From Clostridia bacterium (GTDB lineage Bacteria; Bacillota; Clostridia; Oscillospirales; Acutalibacteraceae), in NCBI GenBank assembly GCA_017937865.1, contig JAGBCU010000039.1:1-55804 (forward strand): a stretch of 55,804 nt of DNA, given 5' to 3'. This document shows positions 17,475-26,461 of the stretch, piece by piece; position 1 is the stretch's first letter; every line of letters begins with the position of its first letter. The notes below the pieces were generated by a model, which was given only the letters and a program-made list of their open reading frames with translations, was not told the origin of the DNA and searched no databases. The position numbers and the translations under genes are program-made.

Positions 17475-19217
17475 TTAATTATTGCTCGGGTCTTTGGGTT
17501 TCACGTTTACTGAATAATAAGTGTAATAAACAACAAAGCCGGGCTTTGCACCGTTCGGTTTTTTAATGTTCTTAACGTCTGTATAATCAACGGTTACAAC
17601 CGTCCCATCCTTTGCAGAGCTATAAAAAGCCGCAATCTCCGCCGCTTCAACTATAGCATCATCGGGGATACCGTTACCGTCATTAACAAGAAGCACGTGG
17701 GAGCCGGGGCATTTTTGAGAGTGAAGCCACATATCCCCTCTTTTACCCATTTTAAATGTCAGCTTGTCATTCTGAGTGTTATTTCTACCGACTAACACCG
17801 TAAGACCTTGGCTTGTTTTAAATTCAAGGGGGGCAAGGGCTTGCTTTTTCATTTGCTTTTTACCGCTTTTTTTAGATTTCAAAAATCCTTGAGCAACAAG
17901 CTCGTCTTTAATCTCGCTGAATTCTCTTTCAAGAGTTGAGCGAAGAAGCATATCCTTAACGCTTTCAAGATATTCTAAATCATTTTCACCCTCTTCGATA
18001 AGCTTTATAAGCATATTTTCAGCGGTGCAGGCTTTTCTGTAATCTTTATATAATTTCTGAGCGTTTTGCGACGGTGAAAGAGCAGGGTCAACTGCGATTT
18101 TCATAATAGAATTATTATCGTAATAATTCTCGACCTCGTAAATACTGTTGCCCTTTTCCAATTTATACTGGGAAGCGGTTATAAGCTCTGCTTTTATACG
18201 AAGAGCATCTCTATCCTCGCATTTTCTCAAGTCTTCACGTTGATTATTAAGCTTTCTTACAACTCTTTCTATAACTGTATCAAGCTGTTTAAAAAGCTCT
18301 GTACCTTTTGAACGGGTACGAAGCACTCGGTCACGTTCAGAATAAAAGCCCTCTAAAAGAGTGAAAACGTTTTCTTTTTCGATAAGTCTGTAAGAGCTTC
18401 CGTATTGAGTTATGGGTATATACGAAAACTCCATAGGCTTGTTGTTTTCATCAAGCACCATTGATGGCTTCGGGTTACCGTTTAAAACTAATGTTTTCAA
18501 AGCACTGATTTCGCAAAGCAAGGACATTTTTTCTTCGCTTAAAAGCTCTGAAACCGATTTATCGTCGTAGGTCACTCTATAAGCAATTTCTCTTGAAATA
18601 AGGGGTGAAACGCCTTGAACCGTTTTTAAAATTGCCGATGACAAACGCTGATTTGACAAAGAAAAAATCTTGTCACAAATATCCTGAGGCTCTGCGTTTC
18701 TTATATCGATTTTCTCTTGGGGTGGGGGTAATTTATATTGCGCCCCGGGTAAAACAAGACGGTAAGACGAGGTTTCGCTGTCAACACGTCTTAAGGCATC
18801 AACAATTCTGCCATCCTCACCGAACAGGATAACGTTGCTGTGTTGAGCCATAATTTCAACGGCTAAGGTAAGCTTTACCCTATCGCCTATATCGTTTACT
18901 GCATCAAAATTAAAAAACACAGTTCTGTCAAGCCCGTATTGCTCAACGCCTATAAGGGTTGCGCCCGTAAGACGTTTTCTGAAAAGCATACAAAGCATAG
19001 GCGGTGTCTGGGGATTTTCGGGCACGGAATCAACCACACAGAAGCGAGGGCTATTTGCATCCGCCGTAAAATAAAGCTTATGCATACCGCCCCTTGTTCG
19101 CATTATAAACACCAACTCGTTTTTAGAGGGTTGGTGAATTTTATCAACCTTTGCACCGGCTAAAAGCTCGTTTGCAGAGGCTACTAAAAAGTTAAGATAA
19201 ATACCGTCTAATGCCAT
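17475..19217 (-). CDS. rqcH: Ribosome quality control factor RqcH (NFACT family)
   Basis: 580 residues, the usual length. The NFACT-N domain has LDGIYLNFLVASANEL and the DR motif (Asp97, Arg98 in YGLDRTVFF) that in Bacillus RqcH is needed for alanine tailing. A coiled-coil middle (about 300-430) and the NFACT-R domain (about 455-575, GRNNTQNDKLTFK and MWLHSQKCPGSHV) follow. The protein binds stalled 50S-tRNA complexes and recruits Ala-tRNA for C-terminal tails. It is the last gene of a minus-strand operon, 51 bases after the nif3-like gene, and is followed by a terminator. Older annotations call it a fibronectin-binding protein. Confidence 0.92.
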   Translation of the reverse strand: MALDGIYLNFLVASANELLAGAKVDKIHQPSKNELVFIMRTRGGMHKLYFTADANSPRFCVVDSVPENPQTPPMLCMLFRKRLTGATLIGVEQYGLDRTVFFNFDAVNDIGDRVKLTLAVEIMAQHSNVILFGEDGRIVDALRRVDSETSSYRLVLPGAQYKLPPPQEKIDIRNAEPQDICDKIFSLSNQRLSSAILKTVQGVSPLISREIAYRVTYDDKSVSELLSEEKMSLLCEISALKTLVLNGNPKPSMVLDENNKPMEFSYIPITQYGSSYRLIEKENVFTLLEGFYSERDRVLRTRSKGTELFKQLDTVIERVVRKLNNQREDLRKCEDRDALRIKAELITASQYKLEKGNSIYEVENYYDNNSIMKIAVDPALSPSQNAQKLYKDYRKACTAENMLIKLIEEGENDLEYLESVKDMLLRSTLEREFSEIKDELVAQGFLKSKKSGKKQMKKQALAPLEFKTSQGLTVLVGRNNTQNDKLTFKMGKRGDMWLHSQKCPGSHVLLVNDGNGIPDDAIVEAAEIAAFYSSAKDGTVVTVDYTDVKNIKKPNGAKPGFVVYYTYYSVNVKPKDPSNN

Positions 19218-19268
19218 TATAATTTCCTTTGTATTGTTTGGTAATGATAGTTTAATAGTTATTTAAAA

Positions 19269-20018
19269 TCAGATGTGTTTAATCGGATTTTTTAAATCAG
19301 TTACTTTTATTTCAATTTGATTTGAGAATTCCTTTAATAAAGCTTCTTTTAATTTTTCGCAAATAATATTTTCAGTTTCATAATGCCCTGCGGCAAATAA
19401 TGAAACACCGATATCCTCGGAAAGCAAAAATTCGTGGTGCTTTGCTTCACCTGTAAGAAGTGCGTCTGCACCGAGAGCTTTTGCAATTTCTACTAAATCA
19501 CCGCCCGAGCCCGAGCAAAGAGCGACTTTAGTTATAGGATTACCGTTATCAGTATAAGAAACACTACCGCCGAGAGATTTTTTCAAACACTCTGCGAATT
19601 TATCGGCAGAGGTTGTTTCAATTTCGCCGATTTTAAGGAACTCGTCTTCAGTATCGATTACGTTTTTAATACCTACCGCTTCTGCAAGACAAGTATTCAC
19701 ACCGCCTACTGCTTTATCAAGGCAAGTATGAGCTGCAATAAAGCTCATACCCGATACAACTGCATTGTAAACGGTCATATTATCCGTAACCTGAGATATT
19801 GGTGCAAAAATCATAGGGTGATGAGTTATAACGAGATCTGCTCCCCAATTTTTCGCCTCTTCAACTACGTTTTTTGTTACGTCAAGGGCAATAAAGATTT
19901 TTGAAACATCTTTATCAAAAGAGCCTACGGTAAGACCCGAATTGTCCCACTCTGCCTGAGTAGAAAACGGTGCAAATGAATCTAAAAAGTCATAAATGCT
20001 TTTAACTGTTAACTTCAT
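19269..20018 (-). CDS. Nif3-like dinuclear metal center protein
   Basis: 249 residues of the NIF3/YqfO family. It has QAEWDNSGLTVG near the start, the metal ligands in VITHHPMIF, AAHTCLD in the middle, and the late GHYETE motif. Family members form hexameric toroids with two metal ions per subunit and have been linked to GTP cyclohydrolase type 2 activity, but the role is still unclear. Its gene overlaps the preceding ygjV-like gene by 17 bases. In many Firmicutes this family sits next to trmK; here a membrane protein gene lies between them. Confidence 0.9.
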   Translation of the reverse strand: MKLTVKSIYDFLDSFAPFSTQAEWDNSGLTVGSFDKDVSKIFIALDVTKNVVEEAKNWGADLVITHHPMIFAPISQVTDNMTVYNAVVSGMSFIAAHTCLDKAVGGVNTCLAEAVGIKNVIDTEDEFLKIGEIETTSADKFAECLKKSLGGSVSYTDNGNPITKVALCSGSGGDLVEIAKALGADALLTGEAKHHEFLLSEDIGVSLFAAGHYETENIICEKLKEALLKEFSNQIEIKVTDLKNPIKHI

Positions 20019-20541
20019 CTTTTTTCTTGCCTTTCTCTTTTTTTAAAACGTCATATCGCACAATAGCAATTATGAGAGATGCCATAACAACGCATTCTGT
20101 TACAATTCCCGCAATAGAATGAGTAATAATATTATAAACAAGCCAACAAGGTGAGCTTGGGAAGGTTACAAGACGAATTTTAGTTTCGCTTTTAAGCCAA
20201 TAGCTGACTGTTGTTAAAATCATCGCTGTAGACGGCAAAAATGAATACCAATCAACCCAGGTTACAATACCTGCTATTGCACTTATAACTATAAAAACTG
20301 CAAGCCACGCCGGGCTTTTTGCCCATTTTTTATCGTTATTGATAAACACAAATGAACGTAAAAGGCTTATAAAATTCAAAGCCGCACCTGAATAAGCACC
20401 TAAAAGTATGTAATGAATTATAAAAAGAACTGCGGCTATAATCTGAACGGCTATGATTCTTTTTCTTTTACTTTGCTGAAAAGAAAGGCAATTCATTGCC
20501 GCACCGCCGAAGCCTATAACCTGCGCTATTGTTTCAATCAT
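20002..20541 (-). CDS. YgjV-like membrane protein
   Basis: 179 residues with about five or six hydrophobic helices. The opening (IAQVIGFGGAAMNCLSFQQSKRKRIIAVQIIAAVLFIIHYILLGAYSGAALN) resembles the E. coli YgjV family of inner membrane proteins, of unknown function. The C-terminus is a highly basic tail (KKEKGKKKDE). It overlaps trmK by 8 bases and the nif3-like gene by 17, so it is cotranslated with both. Its insertion into the usual trmK-nif3 pair is unusual. The family call is from overall pattern and is moderate. Confidence 0.7.
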   Translation of the reverse strand: MIETIAQVIGFGGAAMNCLSFQQSKRKRIIAVQIIAAVLFIIHYILLGAYSGAALNFISLLRSFVFINNDKKWAKSPAWLAVFIVISAIAGIVTWVDWYSFLPSTAMILTTVSYWLKSETKIRLVTFPSSPCWLVYNIITHSIAGIVTECVVMASLIIAIVRYDVLKKEKGKKKDEVNS

Positions 20542-21205
20542 TTGTAAATCCCTTTAATTTATTTATCGTTTCAAAAAGAGTTTTGCTTTCTTCCTCGCTT
20601 AAAGCTGCACTGTTGTAGCGGTCTGAAAGCCTCAAAATTTGTTTTTCAATATGATTTTTTGCATCCTCCGTAGGTAAAAGCTTACCTAAAAAGCAATCAG
20701 CATAAGTATACTCTGTTTTTTCACCGTTATAAAATGCACTGAAGGCTATATAAACACGCCTGCCCTCATGAGTTGCAATTTCTTTTTCTATTTGAAAACC
20801 GTTTTCATATAAAAACTGCCTGAGCTCCTCTGCCCTGCTTTGAGGCTGAAAAACGAAGTGATATTTTTCATCTTTTATCCAAGGAGTTTCCGAAAGCTTT
20901 TCGGCAATTAAAGTACCACCCATACCTGCGAAAACAAATTCATCGGCATCATCAGGTGAAAAGCTTTTTAAACCGTCTGAAAGTCTTAAAGATATTTTAT
21001 CGGAAAGAGCATTTTGCTCAACTGATTTTCTTGCATTTTCTAAAGGCATTTTGCCAATATCAGCGGCTATGGCTTTATTTATTTTACCCGTTTTAACAAG
21101 GTGAATGGGTAAATAACCGTGGTCAGTGCCGATATCGGCAAGAACGCCGCCGCCCCTGACGAGAGTTGCGGCGGCTTGAAGCCTTGGTGTAAGGTTTTGT
21201 GCCAT
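20534..21205 (-). CDS. trmK: tRNA (adenine(22)-N1)-methyltransferase TrmK
   Basis: 223 residues. The N-terminal Rossmann methyltransferase has VLADIGTDHGYLPIHLV (about residues 20-37) for S-adenosylmethionine binding, ADIGKMPLENAR, and EFVFAGMGGTLIAE. A helical coiled tail follows. TrmK methylates N1 of adenine 22 in the D loop of certain tRNAs. The ATG overlaps the stop of the DUF1858 gene by one base. The context next to a nif3-like gene is conserved in Bacillota. Confidence 0.92.
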   Translation of the reverse strand: MAQNLTPRLQAAATLVRGGGVLADIGTDHGYLPIHLVKTGKINKAIAADIGKMPLENARKSVEQNALSDKISLRLSDGLKSFSPDDADEFVFAGMGGTLIAEKLSETPWIKDEKYHFVFQPQSRAEELRQFLYENGFQIEKEIATHEGRRVYIAFSAFYNGEKTEYTYADCFLGKLLPTEDAKNHIEKQILRLSDRYNSAALSEEESKTLFETINKLKGFTND

Positions 21206-21402
21206 TATTCGCCTAAGAATTTGTTGATTTTCTCGATAAGCTCGTCAGCATTTACGCCGTGAACCGCACAAGCCATCTCAACGGTTTCGCCTCTTGAAGC
21301 GGGGCAACCGAGACAATGCATACCCATTTCTAAAAAGAAAGGTGCTGTTTCGGGAGCAGCGTCAAGAATAGTACCGATAACTGTATCTTTAGTAATTTTC
21401 AT
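21205..21402 (-). CDS. DUF1858 small redox/disulfide protein
   Basis: 65 residues of the hybrid-cluster-associated (ScdA N-terminal like) DUF1858 family. It has a short helix-rich fold with ITKDTVIGTILDAAPETAPFFLEMGMHCLGCPAS, containing the CxxC pair Cys30/Cys33, and Cys45 later. The CxxC could form a redox disulfide or bind metal. It is the first gene of the operon, and a likely ribosome site (AGGAG) precedes it. The coupling to trmK is unexplained. Confidence 0.85.
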   Translation of the reverse strand: MKITKDTVIGTILDAAPETAPFFLEMGMHCLGCPASRGETVEMACAVHGVNADELIEKINKFLGE

Positions 21403-21602
21403 ATTAAAAAACTCCTTTGTTTTGATTTCTCAATTATTATATCATAAGAAATTGCAAAAATAAACATAAATATGAAACTTTTTAACATATTTTAACGTAT
21501 GTAATTGTTTGTTTTTACAATTGAATTAAAAAGGTAAGAGTGATAGAATTATATTGATATAATTTGCGGTGATTATCCGTTAACACACAGGAGGACCTAC
21601 AT

Positions 21603-22817
21603 ATGTTCCAAAAAGATTTTAAACCCGCACTCAGATTTATGGTTGTAAGCGATATTCACTATAAAGACGAGCCTTGCGTTGAAGAAGAGAGAATGGCTAA
21701 AGCATTACAGATTGCTTACCGTTTGAGCGAAGAGAGTGAGAGCTATAAAAAGCTTGATGCCGTATACGCAGTTGGTGACTTTGCTAACAGCGGTACTGAA
21801 ACTCAGATGAGAAAATTCAAAGCAACTCTCGATAAATATTGCAAAGAAGAAACTCAATACTGTCTTATGATGGCAAGCCACGAATATCACGGTGGCGGTG
21901 TTGAAAAGGCACACGAATTATTTAAAGAAATTTTCGATATCCCCGTTGATAACCACAGAGTTATAAACGGTTTCCATTTTATCAGTATGACCTGCTCACA
22001 CGCTTGCGAATTCGAAGATGACAAGGTTGATTTTGCAAAAAAAGCTCTTAAAGAAGCTCGCGAGGCAGACCCCAAGAAGCCTATTTTCTTCTTCCAGCAT
22101 CCTCATATCACCGATACCGTTTCCGGTAGTATTTACTGGGCAGATGAAAAATTCTACACAACCTTTATGGACTTCCCTCAGGTAATCGACTTTTCAGGTC
22201 ACTCACACGTGCCGATTAACGATCCCCGTTCGATTTACCAGAAGCATTTTACTGCTCTCGGCACAGGCTCTCTTTCATATTTTGAGCTTGACGAATTTGA
22301 CAAATACTATGGCACTGTTCCACCCAACAAAGCAGACTGTGCGCAGATGCTTTTAGTTGAAGCTGACGAAAACGGCAGAGTAAGAATTTATCCTTACGAC
22401 GTTCTTACAGACAACTTCTTCCCATTTGTTTGGGAAATTGACGAGCCCTGGAACCCCGAAAGCTTTAAATACACAGATGCAAGATATAAAACGGATAAAG
22501 CACCTTACTTCCCCGAGAACACTCTTCTTCAGGTTACAGACGTAACCGATAAGGGCTTTAAGCTCACCTTCTCTCAGGCAAAGAGCGACGACGAGTATGT
22601 TAACGATTACAAGATTGTTGTTAAAGAAAAAGCAACTGATACAATCGTCAAGCAGTCTTGCCTTTGGAGTGAATATTATTTCTACAATATGCCCGAAACA
22701 CTTTCAATAACCTTTGATGACCTTGATTCAGGCAAGGACTACACAGTTGATATTTTTGCAGGCAGCTTCTGGAACACTCTTTCAAAGCCTGTTTCAACAG
22801 AGGTTACAACAAAGTAA
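21603..22817 (+). CDS. Calcineurin-like metallophosphoesterase
   Basis: 404 residues without a signal peptide, preceded by GGAGG. It shows the metallophosphoesterase blocks: VVSDIHYKD near residue 14, AVGDFAN around 56, SHEYHGGG in place of GNHE (around 90), FFQHPH and FSGHSHVP (about 197). A C-terminal beta domain (about 290-400) resembles a fibronectin or purple-acid-phosphatase-associated fold. The GNHD motif is altered to ASHEYH, keeping a metal-binding His. It is followed 44 bases later by a GH5 glycosidase gene. Substrate unknown; an organic phosphate ester is likely. Confidence 0.8.
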   Translation: MFQKDFKPALRFMVVSDIHYKDEPCVEEERMAKALQIAYRLSEESESYKKLDAVYAVGDFANSGTETQMRKFKATLDKYCKEETQYCLMMASHEYHGGGVEKAHELFKEIFDIPVDNHRVINGFHFISMTCSHACEFEDDKVDFAKKALKEAREADPKKPIFFFQHPHITDTVSGSIYWADEKFYTTFMDFPQVIDFSGHSHVPINDPRSIYQKHFTALGTGSLSYFELDEFDKYYGTVPPNKADCAQMLLVEADENGRVRIYPYDVLTDNFFPFVWEIDEPWNPESFKYTDARYKTDKAPYFPENTLLQVTDVTDKGFKLTFSQAKSDDEYVNDYKIVVKEKATDTIVKQSCLWSEYYFYNMPETLSITFDDLDSGKDYTVDIFAGSFWNTLSKPVSTEVTTK

Positions 22818-22861
22818 ACAATAATACATAACATAAATATTCCGTTAAGGGAGGATTAAAT

Positions 22862-24331
22862 ATGGACAGAATTTTAGTTGACGGTATGCGACTCGTTGAC
22901 GAACACGGCAGAGAACGTATTCTCAGCGGTATGAACATTTGCGACAAAAGAGATTTTGATAAATCAATGCCCGGTCTTGCAACAAACGCAGACAATTTCC
23001 CCTTTGAAGAATTCAGAGCAAGAGGTTACGATATTATCCGTTTAGGCTTTACCTGGAGTATGATGGAGCCGGTTCCCGGAAAATACAACGAAGAGCTTAT
23101 AAAATCAATTTGCGAATTCCTTGATAAAGCAGAAGAATACGGTGCTTACGTTTACCTTGACTGCCATCAGGACGTTTATTCATCATATTGCTACGGTGAC
23201 GGTGCTCCCCGTTGGGCAACAATTACCGACTGCTACGTGCCGAGAAAGCAGATTGCAGTATGGGCAGAGCCTTATTTTTACGGTAAGGCATGCTTCAGAG
23301 CATTCGATAATTTCTGGGCAAACGTTCAATACAACAAAAAAGGCTTGCAGGATTATTTTGCAGATATGTGGAAGCATCTTGCAGACGCCGTTAAAGACAA
23401 GCCTGCTTTATTCGGCTTTGACTTTTTTAACGAGCCCTTCCCCGGTGCTGACGGTGGTAAGATTTTCAGAACACTTATCAAGAACCTTGTTAAAAACTCT
23501 GTTACAGACAAGAGAGTTGACCTTATTGAGCTTGCAAAGGTTGGTCTTTTCAGCGATGAAAAGCCGAAAGCTCTTGACCAGTATTCAGGTGACGTTTTAA
23601 AAGATATCACATTGAAATGTGCTCCTATCGTTGAGCGTTTCGACGTAGAGAGATATTCTCCCTTTGTCAGCAAAATGGCAACCGCAGTAAGAGAGGTTAC
23701 CGACAAGGGTATTATGTTTATGGAAAACAACTATTACTCAAATATGGGTATCCCCTGCTGCAATACACCCGTTATGGTTAAAGGCGAAAGAGAATCACAA
23801 CAGCTTTTCGCACCTCACGCTTACGACCTTATGGTTGATACACCGGCTTACAAATATGCAAGCAATTCCCGTGTTGGTTTCATCTTTGATGAGCACAGAA
23901 GAACACAGGAAAGACTCGGTGTGCCTTGTATTGTTGGTGAATGGGGCTCTTGTGCAGAGGGTGACGGCTGGTATCCTCATATAAGATTCTTACAGGATAA
24001 ATTCGACTCTTATAAATGGAGCAACACTTACTGGTGCTACTTTGACGATATGTTTAAGCAGGACTTTATGAAGGTTATTACAAGACCTCGTCCCAAGGCA
24101 GTTACAGGTGAAATTGTTTCATACAAATACGACCACGAAGACGGTGAGTTTAAGCTTAAATATATTCAGGATAAGAAATACAAAGTTCCTACCGTTGTTT
24201 ACGTTGACAGAAAACCTGAAAAAATCGAATGTGACGGCAAGTACAAAATAATTGAGCTTCCCGGTAACATCGGTTACGATATCGAATTCAAAACAGATAT
24301 CGGTGAACACGAAATAGAAATTGAGTTTTAA
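22862..24331 (+). CDS. GH5 glycosidase, endoglycoceramidase-like
   Basis: 489 residues, preceded by GGGAGG, with no signal peptide. The TIM barrel has RLGFTWSMMEPVPGKYNEE, YLDCHQDVYSSYCYGDG, the acid/base Glu191 in FFNEPFPG and the nucleophile Glu360 in GEWGS. The DCHQDVYS segment and the C-terminal beta domain resemble endoglycosylceramidase-related GH5 members. It probably cleaves a beta-linked glycan from a lipid or small aglycone, perhaps after uptake. The adjacent phosphoesterase may act in the same pathway. A terminator follows directly. The subfamily call is moderate. Confidence 0.8.
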   Translation: MDRILVDGMRLVDEHGRERILSGMNICDKRDFDKSMPGLATNADNFPFEEFRARGYDIIRLGFTWSMMEPVPGKYNEELIKSICEFLDKAEEYGAYVYLDCHQDVYSSYCYGDGAPRWATITDCYVPRKQIAVWAEPYFYGKACFRAFDNFWANVQYNKKGLQDYFADMWKHLADAVKDKPALFGFDFFNEPFPGADGGKIFRTLIKNLVKNSVTDKRVDLIELAKVGLFSDEKPKALDQYSGDVLKDITLKCAPIVERFDVERYSPFVSKMATAVREVTDKGIMFMENNYYSNMGIPCCNTPVMVKGERESQQLFAPHAYDLMVDTPAYKYASNSRVGFIFDEHRRTQERLGVPCIVGEWGSCAEGDGWYPHIRFLQDKFDSYKWSNTYWCYFDDMFKQDFMKVITRPRPKAVTGEIVSYKYDHEDGEFKLKYIQDKKYKVPTVVYVDRKPEKIECDGKYKIIELPGNIGYDIEFKTDIGEHEIEIEF

Positions 24332-24340
24332 ATTGATATT

Positions 24341-24384
24341 AAGAAACCCTCACCCTTGACAGAGTGAGGATTTCTTTTTTATTT
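24341..24384. terminator. Terminator between convergent genes
   Basis: AAGAAACCCTCAC pairs with GTGAGGATTTCTT and is followed by TTTTATTT. The stem ends in A/T runs on both sides and could serve both the GH5 gene and the converging minus-strand gene. Confidence 0.75.
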
Positions 24385-25054
24385 ATGCCACGTATGGCTC
24401 GGTTACGTATTCGTCTAATTCTTCATCGTAATATTCATAGTAATCGTAATAATGCTCGTTGCCTATATAGTAATCATACCTTGCAATATCAATTTCATCA
24501 TTTTGCACCTTGTAGTAATATTCATCAAGGGGTATTGAATTTATATAAACCTCTTTAATTTCAAAAATACCGTTATAAACCTTTAATACCATATAAGCTT
24601 TTGTTTCGGGGCCCTCACAATGATTTTTATCGATGTTGTCAGCTTCCTGCACTTTATCATATAAATTCACATAATACATATCGTAAAAATCATATCCGTC
24701 GGGCATATCGTTTTTTCTGTAATCAAGATACCCGAAATCATTTACCTTCTCGTTTAAATTAACGTAAATTTTGTTTTCAGGCTTTTTATCTGTTCTTTCC
24801 CAACGGTAAAAGCCGGGCTCAACCTCGTTAAACACAACGTAGCTTTTAGCAAAATCATAACTGTTTAAGCCGTTACTGTAAATTCCGAAGCTATCCTCGT
24901 AACAGTAAACACCGTCAATATATACGTTTATTTCTTTATAATTGGCGTTAAATTCTTTCATTTTCTTTTGGTAATTAATAAGCATTGTAACGGGCACGGC
25001 TAACTGAATAATTATTATAACTACCAAAAAGACTGTCATTTTTTTATTTTTCAT
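24383..25054 (-). CDS. Membrane-anchored Tyr-rich protein next to DUF2157
   Basis: 223 residues with one N-terminal membrane helix (about 7-26) and an extracytoplasmic beta-rich region. The second half is extremely rich in Tyr, Asp and Glu (YYIGNEHYYDYYEYYDEELDEY), giving a strongly acidic tail. The gene starts within the last codons of the DUF2157 gene, a position held in many genomes by GDYXXLXY-family proteins. I do not see a clear GDYxxLxY motif, although INVYIDGVYCYEDSFGIY is at the expected place. Function unknown. Confidence 0.6.
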   Translation of the reverse strand: MKNKKMTVFLVVIIIIQLAVPVTMLINYQKKMKEFNANYKEINVYIDGVYCYEDSFGIYSNGLNSYDFAKSYVVFNEVEPGFYRWERTDKKPENKIYVNLNEKVNDFGYLDYRKNDMPDGYDFYDMYYVNLYDKVQEADNIDKNHCEGPETKAYMVLKVYNGIFEIKEVYINSIPLDEYYYKVQNDEIDIARYDYYIGNEHYYDYYEYYDEELDEYVTEPYVA

Positions 25055-26336
25055 CCTCTTGCACCTCCTGAGTATTTTCTGTTAAAAGCTCTGCTTTTGC
25101 TTTAGAACGCTTTGTTATATAGAAGTTAGCGATGAATAAAACCGTACCGCTTACCATAAATGCTATACCCATAATCAACGGGTCGCTGTAATAGCTGTTA
25201 AGTGCAAAGAATATAAGTGAAATCGCCATTGCAAGACCAATATTCATTGAGAAATACTTTCTTTCCTGAGCACCTTTCACTATAAGGGTTATCGCCTGTA
25301 CAACGGTTACAGTAAAGAAGCTTAATGCTATTACCGTTGTCATTACGGGGTTTTTGTATAAAACGGATGCAAGCGTATTTACCGTAAGCCCTATAACAGA
25401 TGCTACGCAGAAAGCAGTTTTAGCTTTATTTTTCTCAAAGCTTTCCGCACCTTTAATAAAGCCGAATATAATCAAGGTTATAGCAACCACTACACCGAAA
25501 ATACCCGCTGAAATATAATCCTTATTCCAGGTATCCCAATACTCGCTAACCATTGTAGAAAAAGTTGAGCCTACGGTAACAATACCGCTACCTGCAACAC
25601 CGAAAAGGTAGAAGGGCGATGCCCAGCTTTCTTCTTTATCAAGGCAGTAAAGGCATAAGAATAATGCACCGACTATCATAAGAGTTATACTTTCACATTC
25701 AAGCACGAATCCACAAGCTACAGTGCTTACTATTGATGCTATAACCGATATCCATTTACAGTATTGAAATCTTACGTCACTGCTTGAACGGGTATTTTTA
25801 TAAGTAAATAAATAACCGGGTATCATAAGAAGAATTAAGCTTGCGGCACTCCACATATTACTGCTTAACATACTCGTAATACCAAGTGAGCCTGCAATAG
25901 CGGCGGAATAGTAAAACGCAAGGGGTATCGTTGCATTAAAGAGGAGGATTATCGGTAAACTCAGCAAGGCATCTATAAGAAGACAGTTAAGAACGCCTAA
26001 ATGAATACCGAAAAGGTTACTGAACATACCTACCGTTGCGGTTACGCCAATAGTCCAGAGTATTGATGCACCCTCGCACCAGACAACGTTTTCACGTTTT
26101 TTGAGAAATGTGAAAACCGCTATACCCTGCCCTATTAACATAGGTAAAAATGAAATTATCATTCTTCCTGTTAAGGGGAATTTTTCCCATAAGCCTACTA
26201 AAAGGAAGGTTAAGCCTATTCCTAAAAGCAATGAACCTAAAACGGAAAAAACCGTTGTTAAAACTTTATTCGTTTTTTCTGTTTTATTGTTTCTGTTTTC
26301 ATTTTCGTATGTTTCATTTTCAATCAAATTCAACAT
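25044..26336 (-). CDS. DUF2157 polytopic membrane protein
   Basis: 430 residues starting at the ATG at 26336, which has GAGGTG at good distance; a GTG nine bases earlier overlaps that site. An Asn/Glu-rich cytoplasmic N-terminus is followed by about 12 membrane helices. The opening helices (VFSVLGSLLLGIGLTFLLVGLWEKFPLTGRMIISFLPMLIGQG) match the DUF2157 pattern. Function is unknown. Its partner gene overlaps its 3' end by 11 bases. Confidence 0.75.
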   Translation of the reverse strand: MLNLIENETYENENRNNKTEKTNKVLTTVFSVLGSLLLGIGLTFLLVGLWEKFPLTGRMIISFLPMLIGQGIAVFTFLKKRENVVWCEGASILWTIGVTATVGMFSNLFGIHLGVLNCLLIDALLSLPIILLFNATIPLAFYYSAAIAGSLGITSMLSSNMWSAASLILLMIPGYLFTYKNTRSSSDVRFQYCKWISVIASIVSTVACGFVLECESITLMIVGALFLCLYCLDKEESWASPFYLFGVAGSGIVTVGSTFSTMVSEYWDTWNKDYISAGIFGVVVAITLIIFGFIKGAESFEKNKAKTAFCVASVIGLTVNTLASVLYKNPVMTTVIALSFFTVTVVQAITLIVKGAQERKYFSMNIGLAMAISLIFFALNSYYSDPLIMGIAFMVSGTVLFIANFYITKRSKAKAELLTENTQEVQEDEK

Positions 26337-26402
26337 TGTTATCACCTCTTTTATAGTTGACGGTTGTTCATCAACCCCCGTTGACTATACTATGACACAC
26401 AA

Positions 26403-26447
26403 AAAGAAAAAACTGACCAAAATGTAACTTTCGGTCAGTTTTTTGTA
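26403..26447. terminator. Bidirectional terminator after sulP
   Basis: AAAACTGACC pairs with GGTCAGTTTT with T runs on both strands. It ends the minus-strand sulP gene. Confidence 0.75.
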
Positions 26448-26461
26448 ATTTTCGGTTAGTT

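Noticed and set aside
26353..26394. Apparent palindrome with GTTGAC repeats upstream of the DUF2157 gene
   Set aside because: On checking, the TATAGTTGAC and GTTGACTATA parts are not inverted complements; only a 5-bp stem remains, too weak to call an operator.
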